The notes beneath the pieces were generated by a model. The model did no database searches. It saw only the letters and a list, made by a program, of their open reading frames with translations, and was not told the DNA's origin. From the NCBI RefSeq assembly GCF_014805625.2, contig NW_023998490.1, positions 464,927-528,926 on the forward strand: 64,000 nt of DNA. The letters are read 5' to 3'. The position numbers and the translations under genes are program-made. Of this stretch, positions 24,910 through 37,828 are shown in pieces. The DNA comes from Glossina fuscipes (lineage: Eukaryota > Arthropoda > Insecta > Diptera > Glossinidae). Within the stretch, counting starts at the first letter, position 1. The number at the start of each line of letters is the position of its first letter.

Positions 24910-27900
24910 CCTGCTTATTCGCTACTGTAGTAACATTGCAAAGCGAAAGAAGGACCTATCGAATATATACTCCTATTATTCGTACTTGACTGGCTGGTCA
25001 CCTGTCGACTCGCCCACGAGCCGTTCATAATTTGTACGCAACCCGTCTACACTTGAGCATTACATGATTTGAGATAAAGGCGCGAAACTGTTGTGTATAT
25101 CTTCTTAGTTGCAACGTTACGTAAATTGAAACCAAACTCGCTAAGTCGTAAGTATTTATTGTATAGGTCGTAGATATCAGAAACATGTATGTATATAATG
25201 CAAGCATGGATCTGACTCTCCTATAAACAGGTAACAATTTGTAACTTTCGACCCGTAAGAGATATCATCCTAAAATTGATGCAAATATATTCACGAGTTC
25301 TCAGTCCTTACTGAGAAAATAAAGAAAGCTTCGATCAATCAACTGATATGCCGACAATAAATATTACCTGTTGAGGTTGGGTGACACAAATTCGCTCTAC
25401 ATAACTTGCTTGCTTCACTGTTATTTGCAAGTGAAGTAATCAAGAGAAAATTGGAAATTCTTAGCAACGACAAACGTGCTCATGAGGACACCTAAGCATT
25501 TTCATATGCATAAGTGTGAGCATAACATCTCGCACTTCATTTAAATTGAAGAGTTTAATGTGCCTCTATGATACCAAGTGTTTGTCGAAAATATTTACTA
25601 CTACCTCCTCTAACAACTTCTTTTATCGCACATGAATTTTGATAATTTATGCATACAGGGCTGTGCTAGCCCATTGGAAATCTATCATCAAAAAATTCTC
25701 CTTAAATTAAATCATCAATTGCTACGAAATTCTAATTCGAAGAGAAAAATTTTGCAACAGATGGATGAGTTTTAAATTGAATCGAAACTGCTGATCACTC
25801 TATAAAGATTAAGTCGACAACGTGCTCAAGAGTTTGGGCTTAAGATGACACTTGTTATGTAAAAATTTGCATTTCAATTAAAGTTCATTCTTATCGTTGA
25901 AGATAATGACAACAAGGCCACTGGTCGATGTATTTGTCGAATTGGTTTGGTTTTTATCAACTCTTACGACAGATGTGTAAAGCGAACGACTGTCTTTAGA
26001 AGGCCTAGATAGAGGCAAAACTTAGAAGAGATATTTGGCATTGATCCAACGCTCGCTTAGTCTTACGCATAGGTGATGGCTTTCTATTTGTAAAGTATAT
26101 TCAACCGGAGGTTAAGTGTATTCATATACCACACATATACCGTTGATATTAAGGCAGAGAATGCGGAACTGTATCAGATGAGTTCCCGAATCGCTTTTAG
26201 ATAGATAAATAGAGAATTGGTTTTTAAACTCTCGTCTGATATTTCTGATCAGAGCATACATGTCAGAGACGATATCTCATAATGTCGGAGAAGCGTGATA
26301 CAGCAAAATCCGATCAGGAAATATGAAGACAAGCAGAACAAGTGCATTTGATCAGTGCAATTGGAACGTCGTCTTCTTCGTTAACTTGCTACTTTGTTTG
26401 AAAATAACACAAATTTTACACATTGACGGATTGAGAAAGAATAAGCGAGTGTAACTTGTACATTAATTGTCGACATGTCATGGTGTTTAGATATACCCAA
26501 ATCTTTTTTACACTATATTTTTTAACACGGCCTATTAATGAGAGACTGACGATGATAGACTTTTTTAAACGAATTTATTTTCCAATGAGAATCCGAAACA
26601 AAATGTTTTTTTAATTCTAATTTTGGCCGTGTGCCTCACAGAAACTTATGCATGCAGCTACAAATTACAATTGGGGGAATACTGCTATCAAAAGTCTGTG
26701 CCCACACATGTGTTAGTTAGAGTTGCGAAATTGATTTCTATTTATCTTTTTGCACGTTGCACTTATGAACTGATATTTTTTTTCTGTATGTTCTACGCAT
26801 TTCATTATTACCTTTTTTGCACGGTTTTCCTGGGAAATATTTGGACATTTATCGTCTTGCACAATTTCTAAAGTTGTGACACTTATCACCAAATTTACCA
26901 TATATGGAATGTATTTTTTAAACGATTTTTCTTGCACGGATATCTAACGAACGCATCTACCTTGTAACGAACATTTCATTCGAAGGTTAATACTATTTGA
27001 AAATCATTTGGACTTAACAGTAATCATTTCCCATCTGCATATCATCCTACGACGTTACTGAGTGAAGTGTTATGTGTAAACTGGGCAAATTGCTCGCAAG
27101 TGCTCCATTAGGGGAACTTGTATGATGATCGTGTTTAACAGTTCCTCCGTGATATCTTTCTATCATTTATGTCAGAATCTCTCATTCCTGGCTATGCGTC
27201 AGTGTTTACTTATACGTGCCTATTTTGGATGGAGGTTCATGAAGGAAACAAAAGTTTCTCATAGGCAACTACCGGGACATCGCTGGATCTATTTTAGGCA
27301 AATATTTTACGAATAAAATGTGTAGTATCTGGACGAGATTGTGTTGTTTTGAAAGTCGTCCTCTTTCTAGTCAAATAACGGGTCGGCTAGATGACAGAAA
27401 AGTTAGCGATGGCGATCTTAAAGATAAAAATAAAGGCAACATTCATCCGCCACTATATCAAGTTAAGGGAAATGAAGACCGTCGTTAAAATGGCTTTCAA
27501 ATTTCACCAGCTTTGATTCGAATATCTTGCACAGCAATTAAGGTGTATAACGCAAACATAAATAAGCTCTAGCCACTGCTTAAAACGTGTAAATGTCTTT
27601 CTCGTGAACAATAGTTCACTCGTTTTAACTCCATTTAATTTCAAATTTTATAAATTTTCAATGCGCGCGTTAATTAAAAAGTTTTTTTTTTTCTAAATGG
27701 TTTTATTAATTTACTGAATATTAATATTACTTTTGATTATATTTATATTGCCAGACCGAACGCGCACAATAGCACAGCACTCTTCTTTATTGCGTTTGTA
27801 ACGTTCGGTATGCGGTCGCAATGATACATTGAAGCCTGCTATTGGTGGACGGAGGCAGTTTGCTAATGCCGTAATCGAGCAATGGTTGATTAAGATTTGC

Positions 27901-28749
27901 CTAAAATGCAAATATTATCTCGATCTGAGCCGTTGAAAGTTTCAAATTTGCTTTAGAAAATGCACGAAGAAAGTAAGATGAGATTGTTACTTTGTTCTGA
28001 CACTATTCGGTCTCTTCGTAGCATTCCAAAGTTCTAAAATGCTTAGAGCGCACATTTTTCATTGCACCTTATTGATTATTTTAAATATTGAAACACAGCT
28101 ATGCCATAGTAAAGTTGTCGCGCAATTATCGGAAACACGAGTCGGAACAACATTAAAAAATCCCCATCAATAATTTACAATCCCCGTCAGGTATTTTATT
28201 TTGCATTTATTACACATATTTCTGTTTTTGTTAGAGTTTGCTAGGCCGCTTGCATTTCAGGTAATCTAAACGATATCATTGTTATAACTTAAGACATAAG
28301 GTATTTGAGATTCGTGTTAAGGCAAGAGCTTATGGTATTTTATTTATTTATTTGTTTATTTTTTTTTTTTAATCAATTTTGTTTTCATTTAATTAAGTCT
28401 TGCAATATATCTTTTCGTTCATTATTTAATCGATTAATTAAATGTCGAAAATTGTAACCTTTTGAAGGTTAAGCAAATAAATACTAATATTAATATTGAC
28501 TGCGCGCAATGTCTTTAAATTTTTCGGCTATTTTTTTCTAGCATTATTACGTTATTTATGCTTTCTTACGTACGGCACGGAAATAGTTTGCTATGCTCCT
28601 CTTTTATTTCCAAGCTGACGCTTATGAATATTTTAAGAAACTTTGCAGTCAAGAACAAGAAGAAAAGTCTAAGTAAATTTTCTGATGTTTTTAGTTACTT
28701 TTCTCTTAATTCAATAAAAGCTTATTAAAGGAAATTAAAATATTAGAAT

Positions 28750-29340
28750 CCGGTAAAGCCGGATTTGAAAATACCCTACTCTAATACAATTTTCATTTAC
28801 CTTTGTCACAAAGATTTATGTTTACCTATCACAAAAGGGATGAGTTCTCTTGAGAATTCCGGACATCCTAAGGAGAGGAGTTCGAAAAGTTGACCTATGC
28901 ACTCCAGACTTTCAGAGTTATTATTATGGATCAATTATCGTTTCTTAAATTGTCTTGCCATACTTTTCAATGGAATTCTTATATCAGGAGGAGTCCGAAA
29001 TTTTGACCAATGCATTACAGATTTACCGCCTCATTATTATAATTATTAAATTCATATGTCAAATGGTTACTGTGTTTTAAAAATTGGACATTGTTGCCGT
29101 GTGAGGCAAGATGAGTATAAAAAGTGGTGCAATTTTCATTCAAATTCTCCCATATTTCGATAAAAAACGACGTTGTGTGAACAGTTGTTCCAAAAATGCT
29201 TCGATTGAAGCCATATTAAATTGGGTCCATTCTTAAACCGAAACGCTGAGGCCAGTGTACTAAAATTCATCAAATTATGTTGAAAACTGCATCAAGATTT
29301 TAAGAGGACATAGGGACAGATTTGCTTGTTTTCAAATCAG
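28750..29340 (-). repeat. Diverged mini-me-like repeat, long variant, minus strand
   Basis: Read on the minus strand, it has 'cttgatgcagttttcaac' and 'ttgatgaattttagtacact' blocks near 29295-29255. Repeated segments like those in the copies at 31440-32410 and 49140-49830 follow, each with 'ggaattcttatatcaggag'-type and 'tggatcaatta'-type pieces. The ends are unclear. Confidence 0.35.
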
Positions 29341-29960
29341 ATCAGATATAATCTACATGCATACATCCGCGTGTAAGTGTAATATGTACTGGTACAGCAT
29401 TGTAATGAGTAAAAAAGAACGATAGAAATTAATTCAAGCATTCAATAAACGCATTTTCAATGACTTACGGCAATAAAATATGTATCATTTAAATTCTAAC
29501 ATTAGATTTATATTCCACACGGATTATAGGTACAAAACTGTTGGCAATATTTGATGTTTATGGAAACCATAATCTGTAGCTATGTATGACTGACTGCTGC
29601 ACCGCTCGAATCAAGTGCATTTACGTTTCATACAATTTTTTTTTTTTTTTTTTGGTTTTTATTGTAATTTTACGTTGACGAGCAATGTTAAGAACGAGAA
29701 AGCAAACAGATTGCATGTGGTCGCTGTTGCGGTGTTGACGGCAAAATACGTAAATTTATGTGCATTCCTTGCTCATATATATTAAAAGGAACATGTGTAG
29801 ATACATATGCACTTGAGCTTTAAATGTATAGTTAAATACTCAAGAGGAGAAGTTTTTAATTTCGCATAAAATTTCGTCAAATTGCATCATTTTGCACTTT
29901 GATTAATTTTGGTCTTAAAAACCCAGTAACAGTGAAACGGAAATTTTCTACATGTTTGGG

Positions 29961-29985
29961 TATATATATATATATATATATATAT
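29961..29985. repeat. (TA)n microsatellite
   Basis: About twelve TA units, followed within 70 bp by a short CA/CG-rich stretch (30030-30055). Confidence 0.95.
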
Positions 29986-30318
29986 GTAGAGCTGTCCTTA
30001 CACTTAAAATTCATTCATGAAAAGTGTACGTACACACACGCGCACGCACACACGTTCATATATATATCACACGAGTATTTGAACGCACCGCATGCAGGCA
30101 GGCAGTCGGGCAAACAGGCATGTATGCCATTACAGAAGCTGTTATGAATAAAATTGCAATGCCATTAAAAGACGTTTGTTCAGTTCATACTCTATTTTCC
30201 ATAAGCGAGAAAGTGTAGACATTTACTATACGAACACATAACTACGTTTACGACGTAAAGCACATAAAAATATTGTTCGTAAATGCTGTTGGTATTTAAA
30301 ATAAATAAATATACATTT

Positions 30319-30326
<8 letters not shown>

Positions 30327-30350
<24 letters not shown>

Positions 30351-30351
30351 A
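30327..30351. repeat. (TA)n microsatellite
   Basis: About twelve TA units. Confidence 0.95.
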
Positions 30352-31439
30352 ATGTATAGATATATATTTGTACGTATGTATGTATGTTCTGTGAATGCAG
30401 GTTTGTTTGTTTGGTTATTTGGGTGAACGTAACTTTTATCTTGATGTGTAAGAAGAAGTCATTTGAGTGTAGCCATGTGCGATTTTGTTATTGTTTTGAA
30501 TTATTTTTGACCCAGTTTTATCATCAAATTATATGGCAGTCAAGAGACGGTTGACTGGATTTAGCTGGCTGAGTGGATGGCTAACTAATTGGTGAAGGAT
30601 AGGGGATAGAAATCTTTTTTCTTTTACTTTAGTTGGCTTTTTTCTCTTTTTTTGTTTTGATTGTTCAATATCTAAACAGCGTGGTTAGGTCAGAGAAAAC
30701 TAATATCGAAAAGAACGTTTGACGTTAACCACAGGGCAGATTGCAATCCGAAGAATTAGGGCATCGGTGCATGAAAAACTTCATATACAGTCGACCAACA
30801 TGAATAATAGAATCGATTAAGGTGTGTTCTGTCTATCTGTTCAGCTGTTTGAAAAACTGTTTGCAAAACTTCCCCCATTACCTTCCATATTTTGCCCAAT
30901 CACGAATAATTGCAGATATGTAGATGTATGTGGATTGACTTGTAAATCCTTTCCGTCTACGATTTGTTATACATTCGTTTGTCCGTTTAGATGTTCGGCA
31001 ACATAAAAGTCTAGAAAGTACCGCACCTCCTTTTCATCTTTCTTGGCTAAGCTGTATTGTAGGTTTGCCCGACTGTCCAATTTAAAAATTTGTGTAGTTT
31101 TCAACCACGGCAAGAACAATTGCATACTTTTTTTTGTTATTCCCGACCAAGCCAAGTTTGTTGCATATCAATTCTCATGTTGATATCACGAGTATGGCTA
31201 CAAGGCTTTTTCTATGGTATATTAATTCCGTTCCTATACGTGCCATTGTAGCGGTATGCTGCTTTTGTCATAATGTGTGTAATATATAGAAGAAAGCTTC
31301 AAAGGCCTTGTAAGATATATATAATCTTGATCAGCATTAACTTTTAAATCGTCTAAATAGTAAATTCTGAGTATGTGCGCTGTGTGTGTGAAATTTTAAC
31401 TTTTCAATTTTGTGCGATAAAAGCGGTGCTTAATAAAGA

Positions 31440-32410
31440 TTCAGGCAAAGCCCCACCCCACTTGTGGCTAAAACAATGTTATGCCAATCGATTCAAAATC
31501 ATATTCTGAATCGATATAAGTTGTCTTTTCGTCCGTCCGTCCGATGATTGTCCATGTTTTTTTGATGTTCAATGTGCAGATCGCAAGTTTTGAGAAATTT
31601 TTTAAACTCCCCGCCATATAAGGAAAATTGAAGTTCATATGACAAAAAGATCTAATGTTCAATGCTTTATGATGAAAATCAGATAATAATAATAAATTAA
31701 GATAACAGAAATTAACTGTAGAAAATTTGGATCCTACTCTGTATAAGAATCTTCACGAAAATTGAACCTTTACAATAGGTAGGATATAAATGCTTTAATA
31801 TTTTAATTTTCAATTTTGAACACATACCGATTTTTTTTAAATCGCTTGGACACAACCATTCTTACGGAAAGCTTTTATCTGCAAAGAGGCCTAATTTTTA
31901 GTAAGCAGTTCCATAATAGTAAGTTCATATAAAAACATGGTATAATTTTTGTGGCCTATGACAAAAATCAGGTTCTCAGGTTCGATGTGAAATTTTTTAT
32001 GACCAAAATTTGTTCATGGTAATAATTTGACAAAAACATTAAGCAGACTACTTAGCGGTCCACTTCCTGGACCCTACTCCATATAAAATTTTTCATGCGT
32101 AGTAAGCCTTTCAAACAAAGGTTTAATTATTAGTATTTTACGACGGAAACTGGTGTATAGTAGCGATTTAAGAAAATAAATAATGTGAAGGAGTTTGGTC
32201 TATTTTTTAGACTCCGTTCTATATAGCAGTTATCATGACAAGCAAGTCCTTATGTGGAGAGGGAGAGAGAGTCTATTTTCCTGCTTTTCATGACGGAAAA
32301 TGAATAATAATGGAATTTGTGGTGCAACGAGTGAATAGCTGCACTAAATGAAGTAATTTAGTTCATCTAATGGCCGGCTTTGCCCGATTATAATTTTTTA
32401 ACTTGTTTTA
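31440..32410 (+). repeat. mini-me/DINE-1-like repeat, long variant
   Basis: The head has 'attctgaatcgatataagtt' near 31490 and a GTCCGTCCGTCCG array near 31530. Diverged segments with a similar pattern follow, each with a 'cctactc.atataa' piece and a 'catgacgaaaa' piece (near 31733, 32090 and 32212). The end block has GCCGGCTTTGCCCGATTATA at about 32373 and a T-rich terminus. At about 970 bp it is two to three times the length of the short copies. Confidence 0.55.
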
Positions 32411-33310
32411 TTTGTTCCCTTTTACCTCATTGGCATTGATCTTTGAAAGATCAGCCAAATTGATCTATAACGCATGGCTTGTATAATTTCAATGTACATA
32501 TGTGCGCATACAACTATAACTTTTATAGTTACTAATATATGTCTCATGCCTGTGCGCGTAGCTGAATGCCACATTTTCAACTGCGCAGCTATTAAATTCA
32601 AAGGATTTTCAATTGCTTCAATTGCTTGCAATATCAAATAATTAGTGATTGACTCGTATTCGGTTCGCTCAGTTTGCACAGTGAAATCGTAGTAAAAACG
32701 GTTAACATTTTTGCAGTGCTATCAAGTTCGCCAGTTTGTAAGTCGAAAACAAGATTATGGGCGAATTCGAATTCGCCGCAAATATTTTCTTTTTATTCCC
32801 CGATTAACTGAGAAGCCGTGATCTGCGAACTGTTGTTGTTCGGGTATTGTTCAGCACGTTGATCAGGTTGCGCTTGTGTGCTTCCAATCCTTTGGATTTG
32901 CTATTATATTGTAAGTACTCCTGGTCCAGAAAGACGCATAGGAAATGCCATGAATTAAAATTATTCTTAATTATTATGAATCTAGCCTATCTGTGTGTCA
33001 TCTGAAGCGAGATCTCAATCACTTCGTCCAGAGCGATAAGTACATAACGAATTCTATTGCTTTTATTCCGTTGAGAGGTCAACTTGAAAACTCATTCAAA
33101 TTAATCTATTCATTCACACAGATTTGTCTCAAATCTGAACTTTACATATCTAACTTTTAGACCTGTCCGTGAAATTATCAAATCCGGATTTTGATATTTA
33201 AGATTAAGATTAAATTAAGGCTAAGTATAACGCTGGCGACTTATGGTTGGAAATGCGAACATGGCAATGCCGCTAAATATTCATTTTTCATTGTAAATAA
33301 CCCAACGAAT
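32411..33310. other. No recognisable gene
   Basis: AT-rich DNA; nothing recognised apart from short chance frames. Confidence 0.5.
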
Positions 33311-33345
33311 TCTTATGCAAATATAATATGTATTGTGATGGCTAA

Positions 33346-34000
33346 TTTTTCACCAAAACCTGGGGCTGGACAGCGGTTCCAGGTTTTTTGTGCACAAGAA
33401 ATTTCTTTAGTTTTTGATATAAATTATTTCCACCGATTGAATGGGATTTTTTCTCGAGTTGAATTCACATAAGATTTTTCTAGATTCTTTAGATTAGTTT
33501 CCTTCAAAAATATATTTCAGAATTCTTTCTTTAACATTCAGTTTTCTCTTATTTTCTATATACAAGATAAATTCATTTTTCTAACTGCACGTCCATTTCC
33601 TTCGCTCACCTCGCGATCAACTCCCCTCTCACTTACTTTACTCTAGCATACTATTATCATTATTATTAATTTAGCCAGAGAATAAATTCTAAGACTAATA
33701 GTCTTAAAAGCACTAGCATCTAAGGCTTTCGGCCTTATTAAAAACTCTACCGCACTTGAGATTTGAACCCACGACACTGACAGTTGCTAGTCGAGACTCT
33801 TGGCTACTCGGCCACCCAGGCGGATTTACTCTAACTTACAAACTTGACTAAACCTCGGCTTAAGCTAACTATTCTAATTTCTCTTTACTTAATTTCTCTT
33901 TACTGTAATTCGAACACTCTTAGCCTTACTTACTCTAGCGCCCCCATCAGAGACGGAGAACCTGTGAGGCCAAAACTCACAGTATATATTGTAAGGGCTA
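33346..34000 (+). repeat. Tandem duplication, unit 1 (contains a SINE)
   Basis: Shared landmarks with the next unit, in the same order: 'caaaacctgg.gctgg', an 'agttgaatt.a.ataaga' segment, a run with 'ttctctttac' pieces, and the closing 'gaacctgtgaggccaaaac'. Unit 1 carries a SINE insertion at 33646-33824 that unit 2 lacks. No coding potential is seen. The family is unknown. Confidence 0.75.
33646..33824 (-). mobile_element. tRNA-derived SINE, type 1
   Basis: On the minus strand the head resembles a Leu/Ser-type tRNA gene, with an A-box-like GGTGGCCGAGTAG and a B-box-like GGTTCAAATC, both parts of an RNA polymerase III promoter. It ends in a TAA/ATA-rich tail. A 9 bp direct repeat TTTACTCTA flanks it at 33637-33645 and 33825-33833, the expected target-site duplication of a retroposed element. 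Unit 2 of the surrounding tandem duplication gives the empty site. The body after the tRNA part matches the element at 47315-47450. Confidence 0.85.
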
Positions 34001-34555
34001 TTTTTGCCCAAAACCTGGTGCTGGGGTAGCTCAGCGTCTATAGGTTTTGTTTCACAAGGAATTCCTTTGTTTATTTGGGTGTTTTACGTTTCTATTCTAC
34101 TGTTGACCGTCGCTACAGTGTTGGATGAAACTTATTTATGCAGATTTGAATGGCTTTATGTCTCAAGTTGAATTTATATAAGACTTTTTACATTCCTTTA
34201 AAACATGTTTTAGTATTTCTTCTCTGACATTTATAATTTTCCTTTTTTCTACTTCAAATATCGGTTCACTTTTCTTAATCTAAAGACCTAGCAATGGCAT
34301 CATTGTAACCGCACTAACCAGACCAAGACTCTTTCACTCACCCCGGGCGACCAAATCACTTTTCCACCTTACTCTAGCACTGACAAACCTGACTACTTCG
34401 GATCAAGCTAATTATTGTCAACTTCTTCTGATTTCTCTTTACCCTAATTTCTCTTCACTGAATCCTAATTCCCTTAGCCTAATTATCTGTAGCATCCCCC
34501 TCAGGAACGAAGAACCTGTGAGGCCAAAACGAGGGACGACTTGTGCTCCTCGCAA
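34001..34555 (+). repeat. Tandem duplication, unit 2
   Basis: Diverged direct copy of 33346-34000 without the SINE. The site matching the SINE target reads 'ccttactctagcactgac' (34368-34385), which shows the empty state. The two units are well diverged by eye, so the duplication is not recent. Confidence 0.75.
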
Positions 34556-35689
34556 TATGTAAATATATATATCATATATATTCTTGATAAAAAATAATTT
34601 ATATTTTGCTAAAAAAAAGAAATCGACTAAGCAACTTGATTACCAAAAGGTTAAGTCCCACATGAATGCAGTTTCTTCCTCTTGATGTCTTTTTTTTTGT
34701 TTTTCTAGAGCAGCTCAACATTTTGTATAACTTTTAATTCCATTTGTAGGTTGATGTAAGCCAACAAATACAATTTTTCAACAGATGCTCGTCTCTGATA
34801 AACATCTTTATATCTTAAGGTAGATTATTATTAAACCGTAGGGCTAGAAACCTAATTAAGTATTTTCAACCTTTTTTTCTTTTTGCGGAGATATAAGAGA
34901 TGAAGCGCTAAACGCATTTCTAAATTACTTTACTAATAGAAATTTTTCTTAATATTTGCGACACGCAACACAAATTTTACTCTTCCTTCCGCATTTTCAT
35001 TTCGTTTTTTTTTTTTCTTCTACATTCATTCATAAAGCAGCCTAAGGTGTTTGTTATCCTTTATTAAGCTTTATTTACTAAAGCATAAAATTACAATTTT
35101 TATTATCAGAATTTTCTTCGATAAAAGTCTCAAGAGTAAAATATGTGCACTTAAACGCAAATCTATCTACAGCGCTGTCTGTCGGTACTCAGGAAATTGT
35201 TCATGCGGAAAGGGAAAGTAGGAGGGAGGATAGCCAAGATAGCTATGTCTAACATATATATTTTCGATTCAAAATATTTTTATAATTTTTTGAAATTTTA
35301 TCGATTGATTTTCAGCCTTATCCGGCATTGTCAGCTATTGCTTTTTGCGACAATGTCAGCGATCGAGTTTATTTATTATTATCATTTCGACATTTTGTCC
35401 CAAACTGCGTATTTCGAATCAAAATCCTCCAATATCAATTGTGCTCTAAAACAGTGTTGTTAGCTCATGCAAAGGCGGGATATTACAAAATGGATAAGAT
35501 TGGAGATAAATATTAGGGATATGTTATTTTAATGTAATAATTCTTATCCTCCATATATTTTATTCTTCTCTATTTTCTTGCAATTTCTAAAAAAAGTTTC
35601 CTTTATACCATTAAGCTGTACTTTGTTATTACAATCAAAATGCCAAGTGATCTGCTCAAGAGTAGAGAACAAATGTGCCATATGTCATG
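34556..35689. other. No recognisable gene
   Basis: AT-rich; T runs near 35010. No supported gene or repeat. Confidence 0.5.
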
Positions 35690-36175
35690 CGGTTATTGTT
35701 GCTTCAGTGATCGCGTTCAGATTAAGCCTGTCGACCATCCTTGTCTGTAATATGAACTCGTGTGTCTGTCTGCCCCGTTCGTCTATTCCTCTATTCCACT
35801 GTCACAACGCCTCTCTACCCGTCTGTCTAACCGTCTCTTTGGCCATCTATCTATGTGCTTCTCTTTCCTTCTGTAAGTCTTCGCTTTCATGTTCATCCGT
35901 CTACCCATGCGTTCGTCTGTATATCCGATCTGACAAATTGTCTGTATGGTCGTCCTCCTGATCGCTTCTTTGTCATTCTCCTCCTCCTCACGTTCGTCGC
36001 CTGTCTCATCAGGCTGATATTCTCAGGTTTTTTATCTAGCCTGTCTTCGATCTTCTTGTCAATCTTCTTTTTCTCGCTTTCATGCTCGACTCTTACTTCC
36101 GCCGTTCGCCTAATTGTTCATCCTGTTGTTCAACTCATTGCTTATCCTTTTTTGTGTCCGCTTTTCTGTTTATTT
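35690..36175 (+). repeat. Pyrimidine-rich cryptic GTCY/TCTT tract
   Basis: About 480 bp in which C and T dominate one strand, with many scattered GTCT, GTCC, CGTCTGT and ATCTAT units. It keeps two long overlapping frames open (35578-35961 and 35855-36196), whose Ser/Leu/Cys-rich products look like translated simple sequence. I think it is a decayed microsatellite, perhaps expanded from the GTCY array of a mini-me-like element. Confidence 0.5.
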
Positions 36176-37615
36176 GTGGATGCGTTCAAAATTTAAAAAT
36201 CCGCCAAAAAAAGAACTGAACATTTTAAATACATATTTCAATAGCATTCTTCAGAAGAACTCGAGTTGAGTTTTGACACAAATACCTGCGTTTGAAACCT
36301 TATATTAACTTAACAATAATAAAAAAAATAGCTTTTATGTGTGAAATGTGTTTGAGTAAAAATTGAAAAAAAAAAGTTAAATAAAAAAATGAGTTTCTAT
36401 TTCCTGAAGGTCTTGATGTTTTCTAAATAACTCGTACACATTTGCTTGGGATAGTTGGCATCAAACGCTTGCACTGAGATCCATAATTGCTTTTTCTTTG
36501 TTTTTAAATAGAGCAGCAAAAGTGTATGACCAGCATTGCATACGAGCAATGAAAGAGTCAAAGAAAAGTTAATGAAATTTATATTCTCTACCATACCCAA
36601 CCGGTATAGCGTATTGAGTTTGCCATATGTTCATCACATGTCACCCATGTATATGAACTAAATAACGTACAATATGTTCGTGATCAGCAACGGTAGTACA
36701 AATAGTTGGAATGGATAACTGGTCTTAAAGAGAGCTCTCTCTAGGTTAAGTTCTAAGTTTTAAAAAGAAAAAACTACTTTTACTCTTTCCAGTTTTCAGT
36801 GCGTATGTTTACCTGTACTGGATATAGTGCAGTAATAACATACGTTATTAGTTCATTAGCACTATTACATAATTTAACTTACACTTATATAGCGCGCGAC
36901 CGCATTACCATACATTTCTTGTAAACACACTTTTCTGTAACTTCCATCAGGTAATAGTAAAAACGAAGCTAGTAATGGCTGTTAAAAGATTCAATCAAAG
37001 CCAATATTTTATCTTTGCGACGGGGCACAAAGTAATGCAGAGCGCATAGCTAAATATATTGGACAACTATTTCTAGATTTCTTAATTCGGATAGTCTAGC
37101 CTGTTCCTGTAAAGAAAGAGTCGACCGTAGCATGCCGTCTTCCGTTGGTGAGAGTTATAACAAATAAGATTAAATAGAAAGAAGAAATCTCTGTAACTGT
37201 ATCGTAATGAACACAAAATCCATAATTAAATTTGAAAGTTTTTTCCCAATAGTTTTTTAGTTTTAAGTGGAAAAACCAAGCATAAACAATTCTTATTTAT
37301 TGGTGAGGAGTTCGGATATAAATCATTTTTGAAAACAAGGTTCCTTTTTGTTTTAGCCAATAATGTTTTTGCTTTATTCAAGATGAGTAATGGGCTGCAG
37401 AATAAGTTCGTCAAAGAAGTTAACATAATCAAGAAAAAAGTTTGTAGCGTTTTTCTCAATAGACGCCTTTGGAGTCGCATAACTCCATCCATATTAGTGT
37501 TGTCAAGACATACTATAAAGAGTGGGCACAAGTGATAGGCTTCAAATTTTAAAATGGATAAAAAATGGTAGCACCTTTTTTTCCTTTGACCAATCATTCA
37601 GGAATTTCCCCTATT
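36176..37615. other. No recognisable gene
   Basis: The longest frame is 123 codons on the minus strand (37226-37597), with no domain, signal or splice context. Nothing else seen. Confidence 0.5.
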
Positions 37616-37619
37616 CGCG

Positions 37620-37828
37620 CAACACAACGATGATCAGAGAGAAGAGAGAAGGAGATGGAGAATGGCAGCTGCCGAATGAATATGTGCCCAACAGGGAAGA
37701 ATTATGCCCTTACCGACCACCGAAGCACTTACTAAGGCTGCGACTAAGGTAAACCCTGCCGCGCCGAGATTTGAACGCACGCACACTGAGTTGGTAGTTG
37801 CAACTCTTATCGCGACCACTTATTGCTT
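37620..37828 (-). mobile_element. tRNA-derived SINE, type 2
   Basis: On the minus strand, 37828-37750 reads like a degenerate tRNA: AGTGGTCGCGATAAGAG (A-box region), an anticodon-arm-like stretch, then GCGTTCAAATCTCGGC (B box) and a CGCGGCAGGG end. A non-tRNA body follows, with 'aagggcataattcttccc' and 'gggcacatattc' pieces. The body differs from the SINE at 33646-33824, so this is another family or an old tRNA pseudogene. Ends are approximate. Confidence 0.55.

Larger units (their letters stand above)
20361..28749. other. Long gene-poor AT-rich region
   Basis: I find no convincing ORF, splice series or transposase remnant here. The region holds AT microsatellites (21327-21343, 21594-21612, 22439-22460), a GTCY array at 24878-24909 and T runs near 21420 and 24668. 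Its sequence is compatible with intergenic DNA or a large intron. Confidence 0.5.
29341..31439. other. No recognisable gene; microsatellites
   Basis: Holds T run 29637-29654 and AT microsatellites at 29961-29985 and 30327-30351. Short frames have no coding character. Confidence 0.5.

Noticed and set aside
29961..30351. TA runs as promoter or origin signals
   Set aside because: They are simple microsatellites of similar length to several others in the window.
33740..33824. Functional tRNA gene
   Set aside because: A- and B-box-like segments are present, but the arms do not fold cleanly and target-site duplications plus a tail show a SINE.
35578..36196. Two overlapping ORFs of 127 and 113 codons
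   Set aside because: Their length comes from the pyrimidine-rich tract; the products are low-complexity Ser/Leu/Cys sequence.
37226..37597. 123-codon minus-strand ORF
   Set aside because: Composition follows the AT-rich background; no start context, domain or splice sites that I can support.
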